Part shown: one piece after another, positions 32,734-42,398 of the stretch
Layout of the letters: each line of letters opens with the position of its first letter
How positions within the stretch are numbered: position 1 is the first letter of the stretch
Origin: Paenibacillus aestuarii
GTDB taxonomy: Bacteria; Bacillota; Bacilli; Paenibacillales; NBRC-103111
Direction of reading: 5' to 3'
DNA length: 64,000 nt
Assembly (NCBI RefSeq): GCF_027789125.1
Contig: NZ_JAQFVF010000055.1
Coordinates: forward strand, 1-64,000
The notes under the pieces: model-generated
Told to the model about the DNA's origin: nothing
Database searches by the model: none
What the model saw: only the letters and a program-made list of their open reading frames with translations
Program-made: the position numbers and the translations under genes

Positions 32734-33561
32734 GTGATTCAATTTCAAAATGAACATATGACTGTTTTTCAAAGTGTTCTTTATCAAACCACAGCAACTG
32801 TCATCCAAACCACGGATCTGGTGCTCGTCGTGGACCCGAATTGGCTGCCTTCCGAAGTTGAACAGATTCGCAGCTACGTGGATCAGATAAAAGGCGCACG
32901 CGAACTTTACCTGCTGTTTACGCACGGCGATTTTGATCATATTATCGGGTATCGGGCGTTTCCCGACGCCAGAGTCATCGGGAGCAAGGGGCTTAGCGAG
33001 CATCCGAAGAAGGCTTATAAGCTGGAGTTGATTCGCGATTTTGATGCGAAGCATTATGTGGAGCGCAGTTATTCGATCGAGTTCCCAGAGCTGGACATCA
33101 TCATGAGTGATAACGGGCAGCAGCTAAAAAAAGGCGGGACGACCTTAACGTTCTTTCAAACTCCCGGTCATACAGCGGATGGCTTGTTTACGATTGTTGA
33201 ACCACTAGGCATTCTGATCGCCGGCGATTACTTGTCAGACTTCGAGCTGCCGTTTATTTATGACAGCGCCAAAGCGTATCAACAGACCTTGCTCACGGCG
33301 AAGCACATTTTTGAGCAATATGCGATAAAGGCGCTTGTTCCGGGGCATGGCCGAGTGACAACGGACCTGGAGGAAATGCGCCGGCGCCTGGATCTGGCGG
33401 ACGACCATCTGCAGCGGCTCATTCAGGCTGTAACGGAGCCGAATGAGGCGGCTGTTGCGGCGCTCGAGCAGGAGCATGCTTTTCCGTCATCGTTTACGCA
33501 GGAGTGCCATGCGGAGAATGTCCGGATTATTCAACAGGAATTTGGAAAGCGGAACGAGTAA
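32734..33561 (+). CDS. MBL-fold metallohydrolase
   Basis: The 275-residue cytosolic protein has the metallo-beta-lactamase metal sites: THGDFDH (about 63-69; the first His of HxHxDH is Thr), PGHTADG (about 144-150), AGDYL (about 164) and PGHG (about 203). The substrate is unknown. The start is GTG 32734 after AAGGGG. It shares a terminator with the converging regulator gene. Confidence 0.82.
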   Translation: MIQFQNEHMTVFQSVLYQTTATVIQTTDLVLVVDPNWLPSEVEQIRSYVDQIKGARELYLLFTHGDFDHIIGYRAFPDARVIGSKGLSEHPKKAYKLELIRDFDAKHYVERSYSIEFPELDIIMSDNGQQLKKGGTTLTFFQTPGHTADGLFTIVEPLGILIAGDYLSDFELPFIYDSAKAYQQTLLTAKHIFEQYAIKALVPGHGRVTTDLEEMRRRLDLADDHLQRLIQAVTEPNEAAVAALEQEHAFPSSFTQECHAENVRIIQQEFGKRNE

Positions 33562-33577
33562 GTGGCAGGTTAAAAAG

Positions 33578-33615
33578 AAAGAGGGCTTATGGACAGGCGT
33601 CCACATAGCCCTCTT
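33578..33615. terminator. Shared bidirectional terminator
   Basis: AAAGAGGGCT-T-ATGGAC pairs with GTCCA-C-ATAGCCCTCTTT around loop AGGC, with T-rich sequence on both sides. The last codons of the minus-strand regulator lie inside the hairpin. Confidence 0.9.
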
Positions 33616-35923
33616 TTGATTTTTCCCGGTATTGCCCTGGAGTAATGCCTTCTTGCTTACGGAAAGAACGGATAAAGTTCTGTGAGTTGTTATACTGCAG
33701 TTTAGAAGAGATGTCCTTGATTGGCATATCGGTCTCGGAGAGCCATTTTTTAGCCATATTGAAACGGTAAGTCGTCAAATATTCGCTGAACGAGCAGTTC
33801 GTTTCTTTGCGAAAAATACTGCTTAAATAATTAGCGTTATAATGCAGCTTGGAGGCACAATCCTCGAGCGTCAGATCGGTATCGTAAAAGCGCTGCACCA
33901 GATCGATGATTTTCTCAGAGATGTTATGGTACTGGGCATCCTGGCGGTCCCGGAAAATCCGAATTAACGGATACACCACTTGCGTCCAGAACCAATCCTC
34001 GATCTCGGCGGCGATTTGCAGATCCAGCAGTTCCTCGAAGATGGAGCCCTTCGCAGGATGGATCTGATTGAGGCTAATCCCGGATTCCTGCATGACGATA
34101 AGCAGGTTGTTCAGCAGGCGGGTCAGCGGCATCTGGTATTCCTGCGGCGTAAGCGGCGCAGCGAACACCGTTTGCAGCAGCTGCTTGAGCAGCTCGCGCG
34201 ATTTCTCTTTTTCCGCCAGCTTGATGGCATCCATAAGCTCGTTCTCAATCGGCTTCGGATAGTTCAAATTCAAGTAATGCTTGCCGGAGTTGATGTTCTC
34301 GTACTGAATGATGATGCCCTCGCCGAGCTTAATCCGGTGCTTGAGCGCTTCCAGTCCCTCGCGATAGGCGGTAGGCATGCTTGTAAACGCTTGGAAGGGG
34401 AGACTCATTCCAATACTGACATGCAGGCTGAGATAGCTGATCACGTGCTGCTGCATCTGCTCCGTCAGCGCATACACGTGGTTGCGGAACTCAGCCACAT
34501 GGCTGTTTGGGCTGCCGATCAGCGTCACCACCGTTTGGTCGATGATGATGGGCGCCAGCCGCTGCTCCGACGGAATGAGCTCTTCGATAATGTTATGGAT
34601 GGCGAAGAGCAGCAGCTCCGCATCTCGCCTCTCGTAGCGGGTATTATCGAAGGAGTCGATCTGCAAGGTAATGACTGACATCGTTCTCCAGTCACTGACC
34701 TGCACACCGTACCCGAACTGAAATAGTTTGTCGTGCAGCTCGCTTGATTTCACATGGCCTTGGAACGCTTTGATTAGGAAGAAAGTGCGCACCTGTCCGA
34801 TATGCTGGCGGACTTCCTTTTCCAGCTGGGATTTGGATTCGAACAGATGGTACACCTGCTCGCCGATGAGCTGAAACTCGTCCGCTTTGCGCTTCCGATT
34901 GACGGTCACGAGGCCGCCGATTTGATTCATGAGCAGCTGGATGGGCGAATACATTTTACGTGAGCCGAGCCAGGCCAGCAGCATAGAGATCAGCAGCATG
35001 AGTGCGCAGATGTAGATGGTGTAGGTTTTGATCTTGCTCGATTCCTGGGTCATGCTGCCAATCGAGGAGACGGATAAATACGTCCAGCCGTTCAGATTGG
35101 AACGCAGATAAGACACCGAGTAAGGCTTGCTTAGAATTTCGGTGGAGAATTGTCCCTGCTGCTTGACGAGCTGCTGCCCCACGTCCGTCAATCCGGCTTC
35201 TGTAATCGACTTGCCGACCATGGTGGGATCCGGATGCATAATAATCCGATTCGCTTCGTCGATAATCAGAATGTCATCCAACTGGTCGGTATCGCTTTTA
35301 ATAAAATCCTGCAAGCTGCAGGCAGGGATGTTGGCGAGCGCCATGCCGTACTTCTCTGGACCGGTCGTCGGCAGCTTTTTCATCAGGCTGATTGTATATT
35401 CACAAGGGACGCTGCGCGCGTTCTCCTCGGTGTAGAACCAGGCTGAAGGGCTCATCAGCCAGGCGCTCGTATCTTGAGGGTCCATAAGCGTAAGCAATTT
35501 ATCGTAGTACGGATAGTTGTCGAATTGATATAAACCTGAGTTCTTGATCATCCAGTTCTCCCGAGCATTGATCAGGATGACATCCTCAAGCTTAGTATCA
35601 AAAGATTGCATGTAGCGAATCTCGCTGCGCAAGTCGTCATAAACCATGAAATCGTTTACAGTTAAAGGTTTGTCTAAAGCCTTCTTGAGCACGGTAGAGT
35701 TGATGACCTGATTAAGCGTATGGTTGACAGTTGTTAATTTCTGCTCTACATTGGAGTTGATTTGCATAATCAACTGCATTTTACCTTCATTTACATTTTT
35801 CTGGATTTCGTTGGAAGAAGTCACGAAGGCAAAAGCGCCGATGAAAATTACGGGCAGCGTGCTGAGCAAGAACCCAAAGATTGTCATTTTGCTTAGAAAG
35901 CTTAAAGAACGCACGATATCCAA
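33587..35923 (-). CDS. Membrane AraC-type regulator with extracellular sensor domain
   Basis: The protein of about 778 residues has a membrane helix near the N terminus (FGFLLSTLPVIFIGAFAF), an extracytoplasmic region of about 250 residues of the Cache type, a second helix (TIYICALMLLISMLLAWLG), a cytoplasmic linker region and a C-terminal AraC/XylS DNA-binding domain (last 100 residues, LTLEDCASKLHYNANYLSSIF and DISSKLQYNNSQNFIRSFRK). It is a one-protein signal receptor of the kind that flanks sugar ABC loci in paenibacilli. The start is uncertain: TTG 35923 lies 6 nt after AGGA, GTG 35914 is an alternative. It is divergent from the solute-binding protein gene and probably controls it. Confidence 0.85.
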   Translation of the reverse strand: MDIVRSLSFLSKMTIFGFLLSTLPVIFIGAFAFVTSSNEIQKNVNEGKMQLIMQINSNVEQKLTTVNHTLNQVINSTVLKKALDKPLTVNDFMVYDDLRSEIRYMQSFDTKLEDVILINARENWMIKNSGLYQFDNYPYYDKLLTLMDPQDTSAWLMSPSAWFYTEENARSVPCEYTISLMKKLPTTGPEKYGMALANIPACSLQDFIKSDTDQLDDILIIDEANRIIMHPDPTMVGKSITEAGLTDVGQQLVKQQGQFSTEILSKPYSVSYLRSNLNGWTYLSVSSIGSMTQESSKIKTYTIYICALMLLISMLLAWLGSRKMYSPIQLLMNQIGGLVTVNRKRKADEFQLIGEQVYHLFESKSQLEKEVRQHIGQVRTFFLIKAFQGHVKSSELHDKLFQFGYGVQVSDWRTMSVITLQIDSFDNTRYERRDAELLLFAIHNIIEELIPSEQRLAPIIIDQTVVTLIGSPNSHVAEFRNHVYALTEQMQQHVISYLSLHVSIGMSLPFQAFTSMPTAYREGLEALKHRIKLGEGIIIQYENINSGKHYLNLNYPKPIENELMDAIKLAEKEKSRELLKQLLQTVFAAPLTPQEYQMPLTRLLNNLLIVMQESGISLNQIHPAKGSIFEELLDLQIAAEIEDWFWTQVVYPLIRIFRDRQDAQYHNISEKIIDLVQRFYDTDLTLEDCASKLHYNANYLSSIFRKETNCSFSEYLTTYRFNMAKKWLSETDMPIKDISSKLQYNNSQNFIRSFRKQEGITPGQYREKSKEGYVDACP

Positions 35924-36071
35924 CACCCATCCTGAGGTAGTGATTATGCAAGTACTCGTTTTAACATTGTAGTAAACCGTTGCTCCTGGGGCAATAATCA
36001 TCTGTAATCGCGATAATCATTATCTTAGATTATGAATAGAAATCACTGCTGCGGCAAGGGGGACACACAGA

Positions 36072-37589
36072 ATGGGCAATGTTGTTAAACGGAGTCGTTG
36101 GAAAAGAAGCTGTCTGATCATCACGCTGCTGAGCCTGGTTAGCTGGCTGACCGCCTGCAGTCATAGCATGACGTCCAAGCAGGATCAAGCGGGTGACAAC
36201 CGGCCTGTCATTTCGATTATGGCGCCTCTGCATTTTCCGCATCCGCCTACTCCCGAGCTGGTGAAAGCCATTGAAGACCGGACGCAAACGAAGTTGGAAT
36301 TGAACTGGGTGCCTGATGGCATTTATACGGACAAGATGAACACAGCGCTCACAACCAACTCACTTAAAAAAGCGACTTATGTCAAATACACGGACTATTT
36401 GCTGCTCAAGAACTCCATCCGTTCGGACGCGTTTTGGGATATCGGCCCCTACTTGGAGCAATTTCCGAACTTAAAGCAATTGAATAAAAATATTCTCAAT
36501 CAAACGTCTGTTGACGGCAAAATATACGGCCTGTATACAGAGCGCCCTTCGTCGCGCCAAGGCATTATCATCCGTGAGGATTGGCTGGACAACCTGAAGC
36601 TGGCGAAACCAAGGACGATTGATGAACTGTACAACGTGTTGAAAGCGTTCACGAACAACGATCCGGATCAGGACAGCAAAGCGGATACGATCGGGTTGAC
36701 CGACCGGAACGACCTCGTCTTCGGCGCCTTCAAAACGGTCGCTTCCTACTTCGGCACCCCCAACAATTGGGGGATTAGCGGGGGGAAGCTGGTTCCGGAG
36801 TTCGAGACAGCGGCTTATATGGATGCGATGGATTTTATGAAGAAGCTGTATGACGAGAAGCTGATTAATAATGATTTCGCAGTCACGAGCAAAGATGTGC
36901 AGCGCGACAAGCTCATTCGCGGCATTGCTGGCGTCTATATTGGCAGCATGCAGGATGTGCAGCGTCTATCAGACGAGACACGTTTGGTCGATCCGAAGGC
37001 GAAATTGACGCTGATCAATCATATTGAGGGACCGAACGGGTTCAAAGTATGGTCAATCCCGAACTACAGCGCGCTGTACTTGTTCTCGAAGAAAGCGATT
37101 CGTACCGAGGACGAGCTGAAGCAGGTGCTTAGCTTTTTTGACCGGTCTATGGATAAAGATGTAGCCAACCTGATGAAATACGGGTTGGAGGGCAGGCATT
37201 ACACGACCAAGGATGACAAGGTCCTCTTATCGGAGGATACGACACAAATTCGTGCGAATGAAGTGAACGCGCTCTACGTGCTGATGATTGCAGATTTGAA
37301 CAATCCAAATGTGATGCAGGTGGCGGAGAGTGAATCGTTATCCCAGCTTGCCGACAAGCTTAGTGCGGATAATGAGAAATATGTCGTCAATGATCCGACG
37401 ATTAGCTTGGAATCCAAGACTTATGATGAACGCGGTGTCGAATTGTACAAAATTATGTCGGACGCTACCTATAATTACATGCTCGGCAAGCTGGACAAGG
37501 CCGGATTCCAGCAGGAGATCGAACGCTGGAAACGCAACGGGGGCAGCCAGATCATTCAGGAATACAACGATGCATACGGGAAAAAGTAA
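36072..37589 (+). CDS. Extracellular solute-binding lipoprotein 1
   Basis: The 505-residue protein has a signal peptide with lipobox (WLTAC, Cys about 29) and the fold of ABC sugar-binding proteins of the LplA/YtcQ type. It includes an EF-hand-like loop DPDQDSKADTIGL typical of oligosaccharide binders. It is a paralogue of the next lipoprotein; shared blocks include TDRNDLVFGAFKTV and PNNWG. AAGGGGG precedes ATG 36072. A strong terminator separates it from the next gene, so it may have its own expression level. Confidence 0.88.
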   Translation: MGNVVKRSRWKRSCLIITLLSLVSWLTACSHSMTSKQDQAGDNRPVISIMAPLHFPHPPTPELVKAIEDRTQTKLELNWVPDGIYTDKMNTALTTNSLKKATYVKYTDYLLLKNSIRSDAFWDIGPYLEQFPNLKQLNKNILNQTSVDGKIYGLYTERPSSRQGIIIREDWLDNLKLAKPRTIDELYNVLKAFTNNDPDQDSKADTIGLTDRNDLVFGAFKTVASYFGTPNNWGISGGKLVPEFETAAYMDAMDFMKKLYDEKLINNDFAVTSKDVQRDKLIRGIAGVYIGSMQDVQRLSDETRLVDPKAKLTLINHIEGPNGFKVWSIPNYSALYLFSKKAIRTEDELKQVLSFFDRSMDKDVANLMKYGLEGRHYTTKDDKVLLSEDTTQIRANEVNALYVLMIADLNNPNVMQVAESESLSQLADKLSADNEKYVVNDPTISLESKTYDERGVELYKIMSDATYNYMLGKLDKAGFQQEIERWKRNGGSQIIQEYNDAYGKK

Positions 37590-37593
37590 AACA

Positions 37594-37627
37594 GCCGCAG
37601 GCGCTTCAGGCGCTTGCGGTTTTTTTG
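37594..37627 (+). terminator. Terminator after lipoprotein 1
   Basis: CCGCAGGCGC/GCGCTTGCGG (one G-U) with loop TTCAG, followed by seven T. Confidence 0.88.
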
Positions 37628-37791
37628 TCTTCATGGGCTCAGCCGTCATGCTCATTTCACATTCGGATAATCATCTTCTCACATCCTTTGCTGCGCCTGG
37701 GCGAAATGAGCAAATGATTGTATCGGCACCCGGGTACGGGCATGTAACGTAAGGGGAGCAGCACATCACAATTTTGTGGAGGTCTACGTAT

Positions 37792-39330
37792 ATGAAGAGA
37801 AAGTTAGTCTCGATTCCACTGAGCGTTATGCTCGTTTCGAGTGTTTTGCTGGCAGCTTGCGGAGGAGATAAATCAGCATCGACAGCACCTGCAGCCAGTA
37901 CGGCAGCTAGTGCAGCACCAAAAGCAACGGAAGCGGATAGCAAGCCGACACCGATTACGATCATGTCTCCGCTGAATACCGCACAATCCCCGCCGGATGT
38001 CATCGTGAAGGAATTGGAGAAAATGACCAACACGAAGCTGACGTTCCAATTTTTCCCGGCAGATACGTACGAAGAGAAGTTGAATACAACGCTGGCGACA
38101 GGCGCGCTGCCGCAGGTTACATATCTGAAGAACCAGGCGACATTCATTCAGATGAAATCCGCCATCCGCGATGGCCAATTCTGGGAAATTGGCCCTTATT
38201 TGAAAGATTTCCCGAACCTGAGCAAGTTGAAATCCACAACGAACGACAATACCAAGGTCGACGGCAAGTTGTACTCGCTGTATCGCGGTGTCGACATTGC
38301 CCGTCAAGGCCTGATCTACCGCAAAGACTGGGCGGATAAGCTGGGCCTGAAAGCGCCTACAAACACTCAGGAGCTCTACGAGATGGCGAAAGCTTTCGCC
38401 GAGAAGGATCCCGACGGCAACGGCAAAAAGGATACGATCGGTTTGGCTGACCGTAACGACCTGATCTACGGCGCGTTCAAGACCGTTGATAATTGGTTGG
38501 GCGTACCGAACAACTGGGGTGAAAAAGACGGCAAGCTGCAGCCTGAATTCATGTTCCCTGAATATGTAGCTTCCATGGATTACTTCAAAAAGCTGCGCGA
38601 TGAAGGCTTAATCAATAAAGACTTCGCAGCGACAAGCAAAACGGACCAAATCAAGCTGTTCACGAGCGGCACGGCAGGGATGTACATCGGTGCGATGACG
38701 GATGTGGCGTCGTTGAACAAAGATTTGATCAAGAACGTGCCATCGGCTGTTGTGGATGTGCACAGCATGGTAGCTGGACCTAGCGGGAAATTCTCTTCCT
38801 GGGCGCTGGGCGGCTACAACAACGTCGTGCTGTTCCCAAAATCCGCGATTAAAACGGAAGCTGATCTGAAGAAGATTTTGGCCTTCTTCGATAAAGAGAT
38901 GTCGCCTGAAGTAGCGAATATGATGTTCTGGGGCATCAAAGACGTGCATTATTCCGTAACGGATAACAAAGCGAAGAAGCTGGACGAGGATAAATGGACG
39001 CGTGAAGTGAAGCCGTTCGCAGACGCCGCTATCGGTGATGAGGACACGACGGGGCGCTACCTCGGCATCCCTTCGATCCCAGCAGCAGGCAAAGCCGATC
39101 AGCTGAAAATCGAGAACCTGAAGTACGCCGTACAGGATCCGACGGCAGCGCTGGACTCCAAAACAAACATGGAGAAAGGCGTACAGCTGCAAGCGCTCAT
39201 CACAGACGCTACGTACAAGTACATCTACGGCAATCTGGATAAAGCCGGATTCGACAAAGCGGTTGAAGACTGGAAGAGCCGTGGCGGTTCCAAAATTATT
39301 GACGAGTACAACGCCGTTTATAAGAAGTAA
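37792..39330 (+). CDS. Extracellular solute-binding lipoprotein 2
   Basis: The 512-residue lipoprotein (lipobox LLAAC, Cys about 23, then an Ala/Ser/Thr-rich linker) is a second LplA/YtcQ-like sugar-binding protein. It has DPDGNGKKDTIGL as a calcium-type loop and the motif ADRNDLIYGAFKTVDNWLG shared with lipoprotein 1. ATG 37792 is 8 nt after GGAGGT. Directly before the two permeases, it is the more likely cognate receptor of this importer. Confidence 0.9.
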   Translation: MKRKLVSIPLSVMLVSSVLLAACGGDKSASTAPAASTAASAAPKATEADSKPTPITIMSPLNTAQSPPDVIVKELEKMTNTKLTFQFFPADTYEEKLNTTLATGALPQVTYLKNQATFIQMKSAIRDGQFWEIGPYLKDFPNLSKLKSTTNDNTKVDGKLYSLYRGVDIARQGLIYRKDWADKLGLKAPTNTQELYEMAKAFAEKDPDGNGKKDTIGLADRNDLIYGAFKTVDNWLGVPNNWGEKDGKLQPEFMFPEYVASMDYFKKLRDEGLINKDFAATSKTDQIKLFTSGTAGMYIGAMTDVASLNKDLIKNVPSAVVDVHSMVAGPSGKFSSWALGGYNNVVLFPKSAIKTEADLKKILAFFDKEMSPEVANMMFWGIKDVHYSVTDNKAKKLDEDKWTREVKPFADAAIGDEDTTGRYLGIPSIPAAGKADQLKIENLKYAVQDPTAALDSKTNMEKGVQLQALITDATYKYIYGNLDKAGFDKAVEDWKSRGGSKIIDEYNAVYKK

Positions 39331-39339
39331 AGCAAACAG

Positions 39340-39374
39340 AAGGGCTGTCGTGCAGGCGGCAGCTCTTTCTTCTT
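39340..39374 (+). terminator. Partial terminator between binding protein and permeases
   Basis: AAGGGCTGTC/GGCAGCTCTT with two G-U pairs and an 8-nt loop is followed by TCTTCTT. A weak stop here would give more binding protein than permease, a common arrangement. Confidence 0.5.
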
Positions 39375-39405
39375 AAAAAATGTTCTCCCGGAAAGGAAGA
39401 AGTGT

Positions 39406-40356
39406 ATGGAGGAAGTGAATGTAAGACAAAGAGCGGTGACGACGACACGAAGCAGCGAGTTAAGCAAACGTCTATGGAAAAACAAGTGGATCTATGTCAT
39501 GCTGCTGCCGGGAGTCTTGTATTTTCTTGTTTTTAAGTACATTCCCATGTATGGCCTTGTCATTTCATTTCAGGATTATAAACCGTTTAAAGGCATCAGC
39601 GGCAGTGAGTGGGTAGGCTTTGAACATTTTCAACGACTGTTCACTGAACCTGACTTTTTACAAATTTTAGGTAACACCTTGATTTTGTTTGTGATGAACC
39701 TGTTGTTCTATTTCCCGATTCCGATTATTTTGGCGCTTATGCTGAATGAAGTCAAAGGCGACCTGTTCAAGAAAACGTTTCAGACGATTGTGTATTTGCC
39801 TCACTTCATGTCTTGGGTCATTATCGTTTCCATCACCTTCGTTATGCTGACGATGGATGGCGGGGTTGTCAACGACTTGCTGGAGTACTTCGGCTTGGAG
39901 AAAGTGAACTTCCTGCTGGCGCCCGAATGGTTCAGACCGGTATATATCCTTCAAGTCATATGGCGGGAAGCAGGCTGGGGAACCATCATTTATTTGGCGG
40001 CTATCGCCTCAATCGACCCGCAGCTGTATGAAGCAGCTCGCATGGATGGCGCAGGGCGATTCAGACAAATGTGGCATATTACATTGCCTGCGATTCGCTC
40101 CGTTATCATCGTTTTGTTAATTTTGAAAATTGGTGCGGTTCTCGACCTCGGTTTCGAACATGTGTACCTGCTGCTCAATTCCATGAACCGGAACGTGGCC
40201 GAGATCATCGATACTTACGTATATACGGCAGGCTTAAAGCAAGGCCAATTCAGCTACAGTACCGCAATCGGATTCTTCAAATCGTTTATCGGACTGATCC
40301 TGGTTATGATGGTGAACCGGATTTCCAAGAAGATGGGCGAAGAGGGCGTCTACTAA
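39406..40356 (+). CDS. ABC sugar permease, LplB/YteP type
   Basis: The 316-residue membrane protein has six helices and the EAA loop EAARMDGAGRFRQMWHITLPAI that contacts the transport ATPase. The N-terminal cytoplasmic extension and the start of helix 1 (KNKWIYVMLLPGVLYFLVFKY) are typical of the LplB family of oligosaccharide importers. It pairs with the next permease 13 nt downstream. No ATPase gene is present, so a shared MsmX/MsmK-type ATPase elsewhere is likely. Confidence 0.93.
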   Translation: MEEVNVRQRAVTTTRSSELSKRLWKNKWIYVMLLPGVLYFLVFKYIPMYGLVISFQDYKPFKGISGSEWVGFEHFQRLFTEPDFLQILGNTLILFVMNLLFYFPIPIILALMLNEVKGDLFKKTFQTIVYLPHFMSWVIIVSITFVMLTMDGGVVNDLLEYFGLEKVNFLLAPEWFRPVYILQVIWREAGWGTIIYLAAIASIDPQLYEAARMDGAGRFRQMWHITLPAIRSVIIVLLILKIGAVLDLGFEHVYLLLNSMNRNVAEIIDTYVYTAGLKQGQFSYSTAIGFFKSFIGLILVMMVNRISKKMGEEGVY

Positions 40357-40369
40357 GGAGGACTCAACC

Positions 40370-41245
40370 ATGATAGATGATAGAACGGTAAAAGGCAGAA
40401 TTTTTGCCATTGTCAACTATTTGTTATTAACGATCATCGGCCTCATTACCGTCATACCTTTCGTACACGTCGTTGCCGGCTCATTTACTTCCAGTGCGGA
40501 GATGGCGGCCAAAAAGTTCGTGCTGATTCCGACGGAATGGAGCCTTGCGGCGTACCAGTTTATTTTCTCTACGAATACGATCTTCAAAGCGATGGCGGTC
40601 TCGATCGGCATTACGGTAGTCGGCACCGCATTCAGTATGTTCATCACGGCTTTGATGGCTTACGGACTGTCCCGCCGGGATGTCGACGGGCGCAGCGTTA
40701 TCATGTTCTTGGTCGTGTTCACGATGCTATTCCACGGCGGCTTGATTCCAACGTTCCTCGTCGTCAAAGAGCTTGGATTGATCGACAGCTATGCATCGTT
40801 GATTCTGCCTTCCGCGATCAGTGCGTTTAACCTGATCATTCTGAAAAACTTCTTTCAGAATATCCCAGACGGTTTGGAGGAGTCCGCAAGAATCGACGGC
40901 TGCAGCGATTTCGGCATTTTGTTCCGCATTGTGCTGCCGTTATCCATGCCGGCTATCGCAACAATCTCCCTGTTCTATGCGGTGACCTACTGGAACACGT
41001 ATATGAGCGCCATTTTCTACCTGAACGATAGCGCCAAATGGCCGATCCAGGTCCTGCTGCGGCAAATTGTCGTGCTTTCCAGCGGCATGGATTACAGCTC
41101 GGATCTGGACAGTGTGACGCCGCCGCCGGCGCAATCGATCAAGATGGCCGTTATCGTCGTGGCGACACTGCCGATTCTGCTGGTGTATCCGTTCCTGCAG
41201 AAGCACTTTGCTAAAGGTGCCATGCTCGGCTCGATCAAAGGATAG
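40370..41245 (+). CDS. ABC sugar permease, LplC/YtcP type
   Basis: The 291-residue membrane protein has six helices and the EAA loop EESARIDGCSDFGILFRIVLPLS. The C-terminal YPFLQKHFAKGAMLGSIKG is the usual end of LplC/YtcP permeases. AAGGAGG precedes ATG 40370. It forms the second half of the importer channel. Confidence 0.93.
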   Translation: MIDDRTVKGRIFAIVNYLLLTIIGLITVIPFVHVVAGSFTSSAEMAAKKFVLIPTEWSLAAYQFIFSTNTIFKAMAVSIGITVVGTAFSMFITALMAYGLSRRDVDGRSVIMFLVVFTMLFHGGLIPTFLVVKELGLIDSYASLILPSAISAFNLIILKNFFQNIPDGLEESARIDGCSDFGILFRIVLPLSMPAIATISLFYAVTYWNTYMSAIFYLNDSAKWPIQVLLRQIVVLSSGMDYSSDLDSVTPPPAQSIKMAVIVVATLPILLVYPFLQKHFAKGAMLGSIKG

Positions 41246-41260
41246 GAGAGGAACCGGCAG

Positions 41261-42397
41261 ATGGGCATTCACACTGACAATAATCAAGACATGGCTGATA
41301 TGCAGCGGATTCTAGCGGAGATGGACGGCATGTTCGAGGGCTTCTTCGCCTGGCTGGGCGGGCAATATGACGCGGAGAGCGGAGGCTTCTATTATGCGCC
41401 CAGCTCGCGGTCCATGCCTGCGCGGCCGGACATTGAGTCAACAGCGCAGGCGCTGAATATACTGGAGCGCTGCGGCCTGCTGGCCGCCATGCCGGAAGCG
41501 ATGAAACAGCGCATGATCGCTTTCTTCCAGCAGAAGCAGGACCCGGCATCAGGCTATTTCTATGACGACAACCCCTTGATGCGCGAGGATGAAGTGATGG
41601 TCGCCCGCGCCATCGGCTACAGTACGAATGCACTGCGTAAGCTCGGCGGGCAGCCGCTATATGCGCTGCCGTATGCAGCGCAGCAGGCTCCGGCGTACAT
41701 GAGTTCGCCGGAAGATTACAGGCGGTGGCTGGACCTGGTCGAGCTCTGCAACAGTTGGCGCGGCTGCGACCGCCTGTCCACCTCCAGCGTGTACGTGCGG
41801 CAAGTGGAGCCGGCGGAGAAGCGGGCCGCGTTCGCGCAGACCGCATTTGATTTCTTTGCCGATCGGCAGGATCCGCTGACGGGGCTATGGGGGGAAGGGT
41901 CGTATTATGTGCGCATCTCAGGAACGTTCAAGCTGCACATCTTCTACGACCACTTCGAAGTCCCCCTGCCGCGCGAAGCGGAGATTTACAAGAGCATCCT
42001 GTACACGCTGCGCCATGAGGAGGCGGAGGATATGTGCTACATCCGCAATCCGATTCATCTGCTCTCTTATATGCAGCTGTTTATTCCTCTTGCAGAGCTG
42101 CATGAGATCATTGCGGTGACCACGCGCAATATGAAGCGGCTGCTGCGCGCGGACGGCGGCTTTTCGCGGGAGCTGGCGCATTCGCCGAAAGCGCCGAATG
42201 TCGCGCAGATCAAGCGCGGCGAGTACTATCCGAACATGCCGCAGGCGGTTAGAATCGGCCGCGGCGAGATCGAAGGCGACATGAACGCGGGGACGCAGGC
42301 GCTGTTAATCCGCTCGGTGTGCTACAGCTTGGCAGGGCTGCAAGCACCGGATTTGGCCGCTGCCGCCATCAAGCACGTGTACAAGGCAGCCGATTAG
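41261..42397 (+). CDS. Unrecognised protein, probably an alpha-helical toroid, in the sugar locus
   Basis: I do not recognise the 378-residue protein with confidence. It has no signal peptide or membrane segment. It shows repeated helix-pair segments with aromatic/glycine loops (GGQYDAESGGFYYAP, QDPASGYFYDDN, RQDPLTGLWGEGSYYV), the look of (alpha/alpha)6 glycosidases or lyases. ESTAQALNIL and ISGTFKLHIFYDHF are conspicuous. Set between the permeases and the MFS and GH105 genes, it may act on the imported oligosaccharide. It starts 15 nt after the permease and ends 1 nt before the MFS gene. Confidence 0.7.
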   Translation: MGIHTDNNQDMADMQRILAEMDGMFEGFFAWLGGQYDAESGGFYYAPSSRSMPARPDIESTAQALNILERCGLLAAMPEAMKQRMIAFFQQKQDPASGYFYDDNPLMREDEVMVARAIGYSTNALRKLGGQPLYALPYAAQQAPAYMSSPEDYRRWLDLVELCNSWRGCDRLSTSSVYVRQVEPAEKRAAFAQTAFDFFADRQDPLTGLWGEGSYYVRISGTFKLHIFYDHFEVPLPREAEIYKSILYTLRHEEAEDMCYIRNPIHLLSYMQLFIPLAELHEIIAVTTRNMKRLLRADGGFSRELAHSPKAPNVAQIKRGEYYPNMPQAVRIGRGEIEGDMNAGTQALLIRSVCYSLAGLQAPDLAAAAIKHVYKAAD

Positions 42398-42398
42398 C

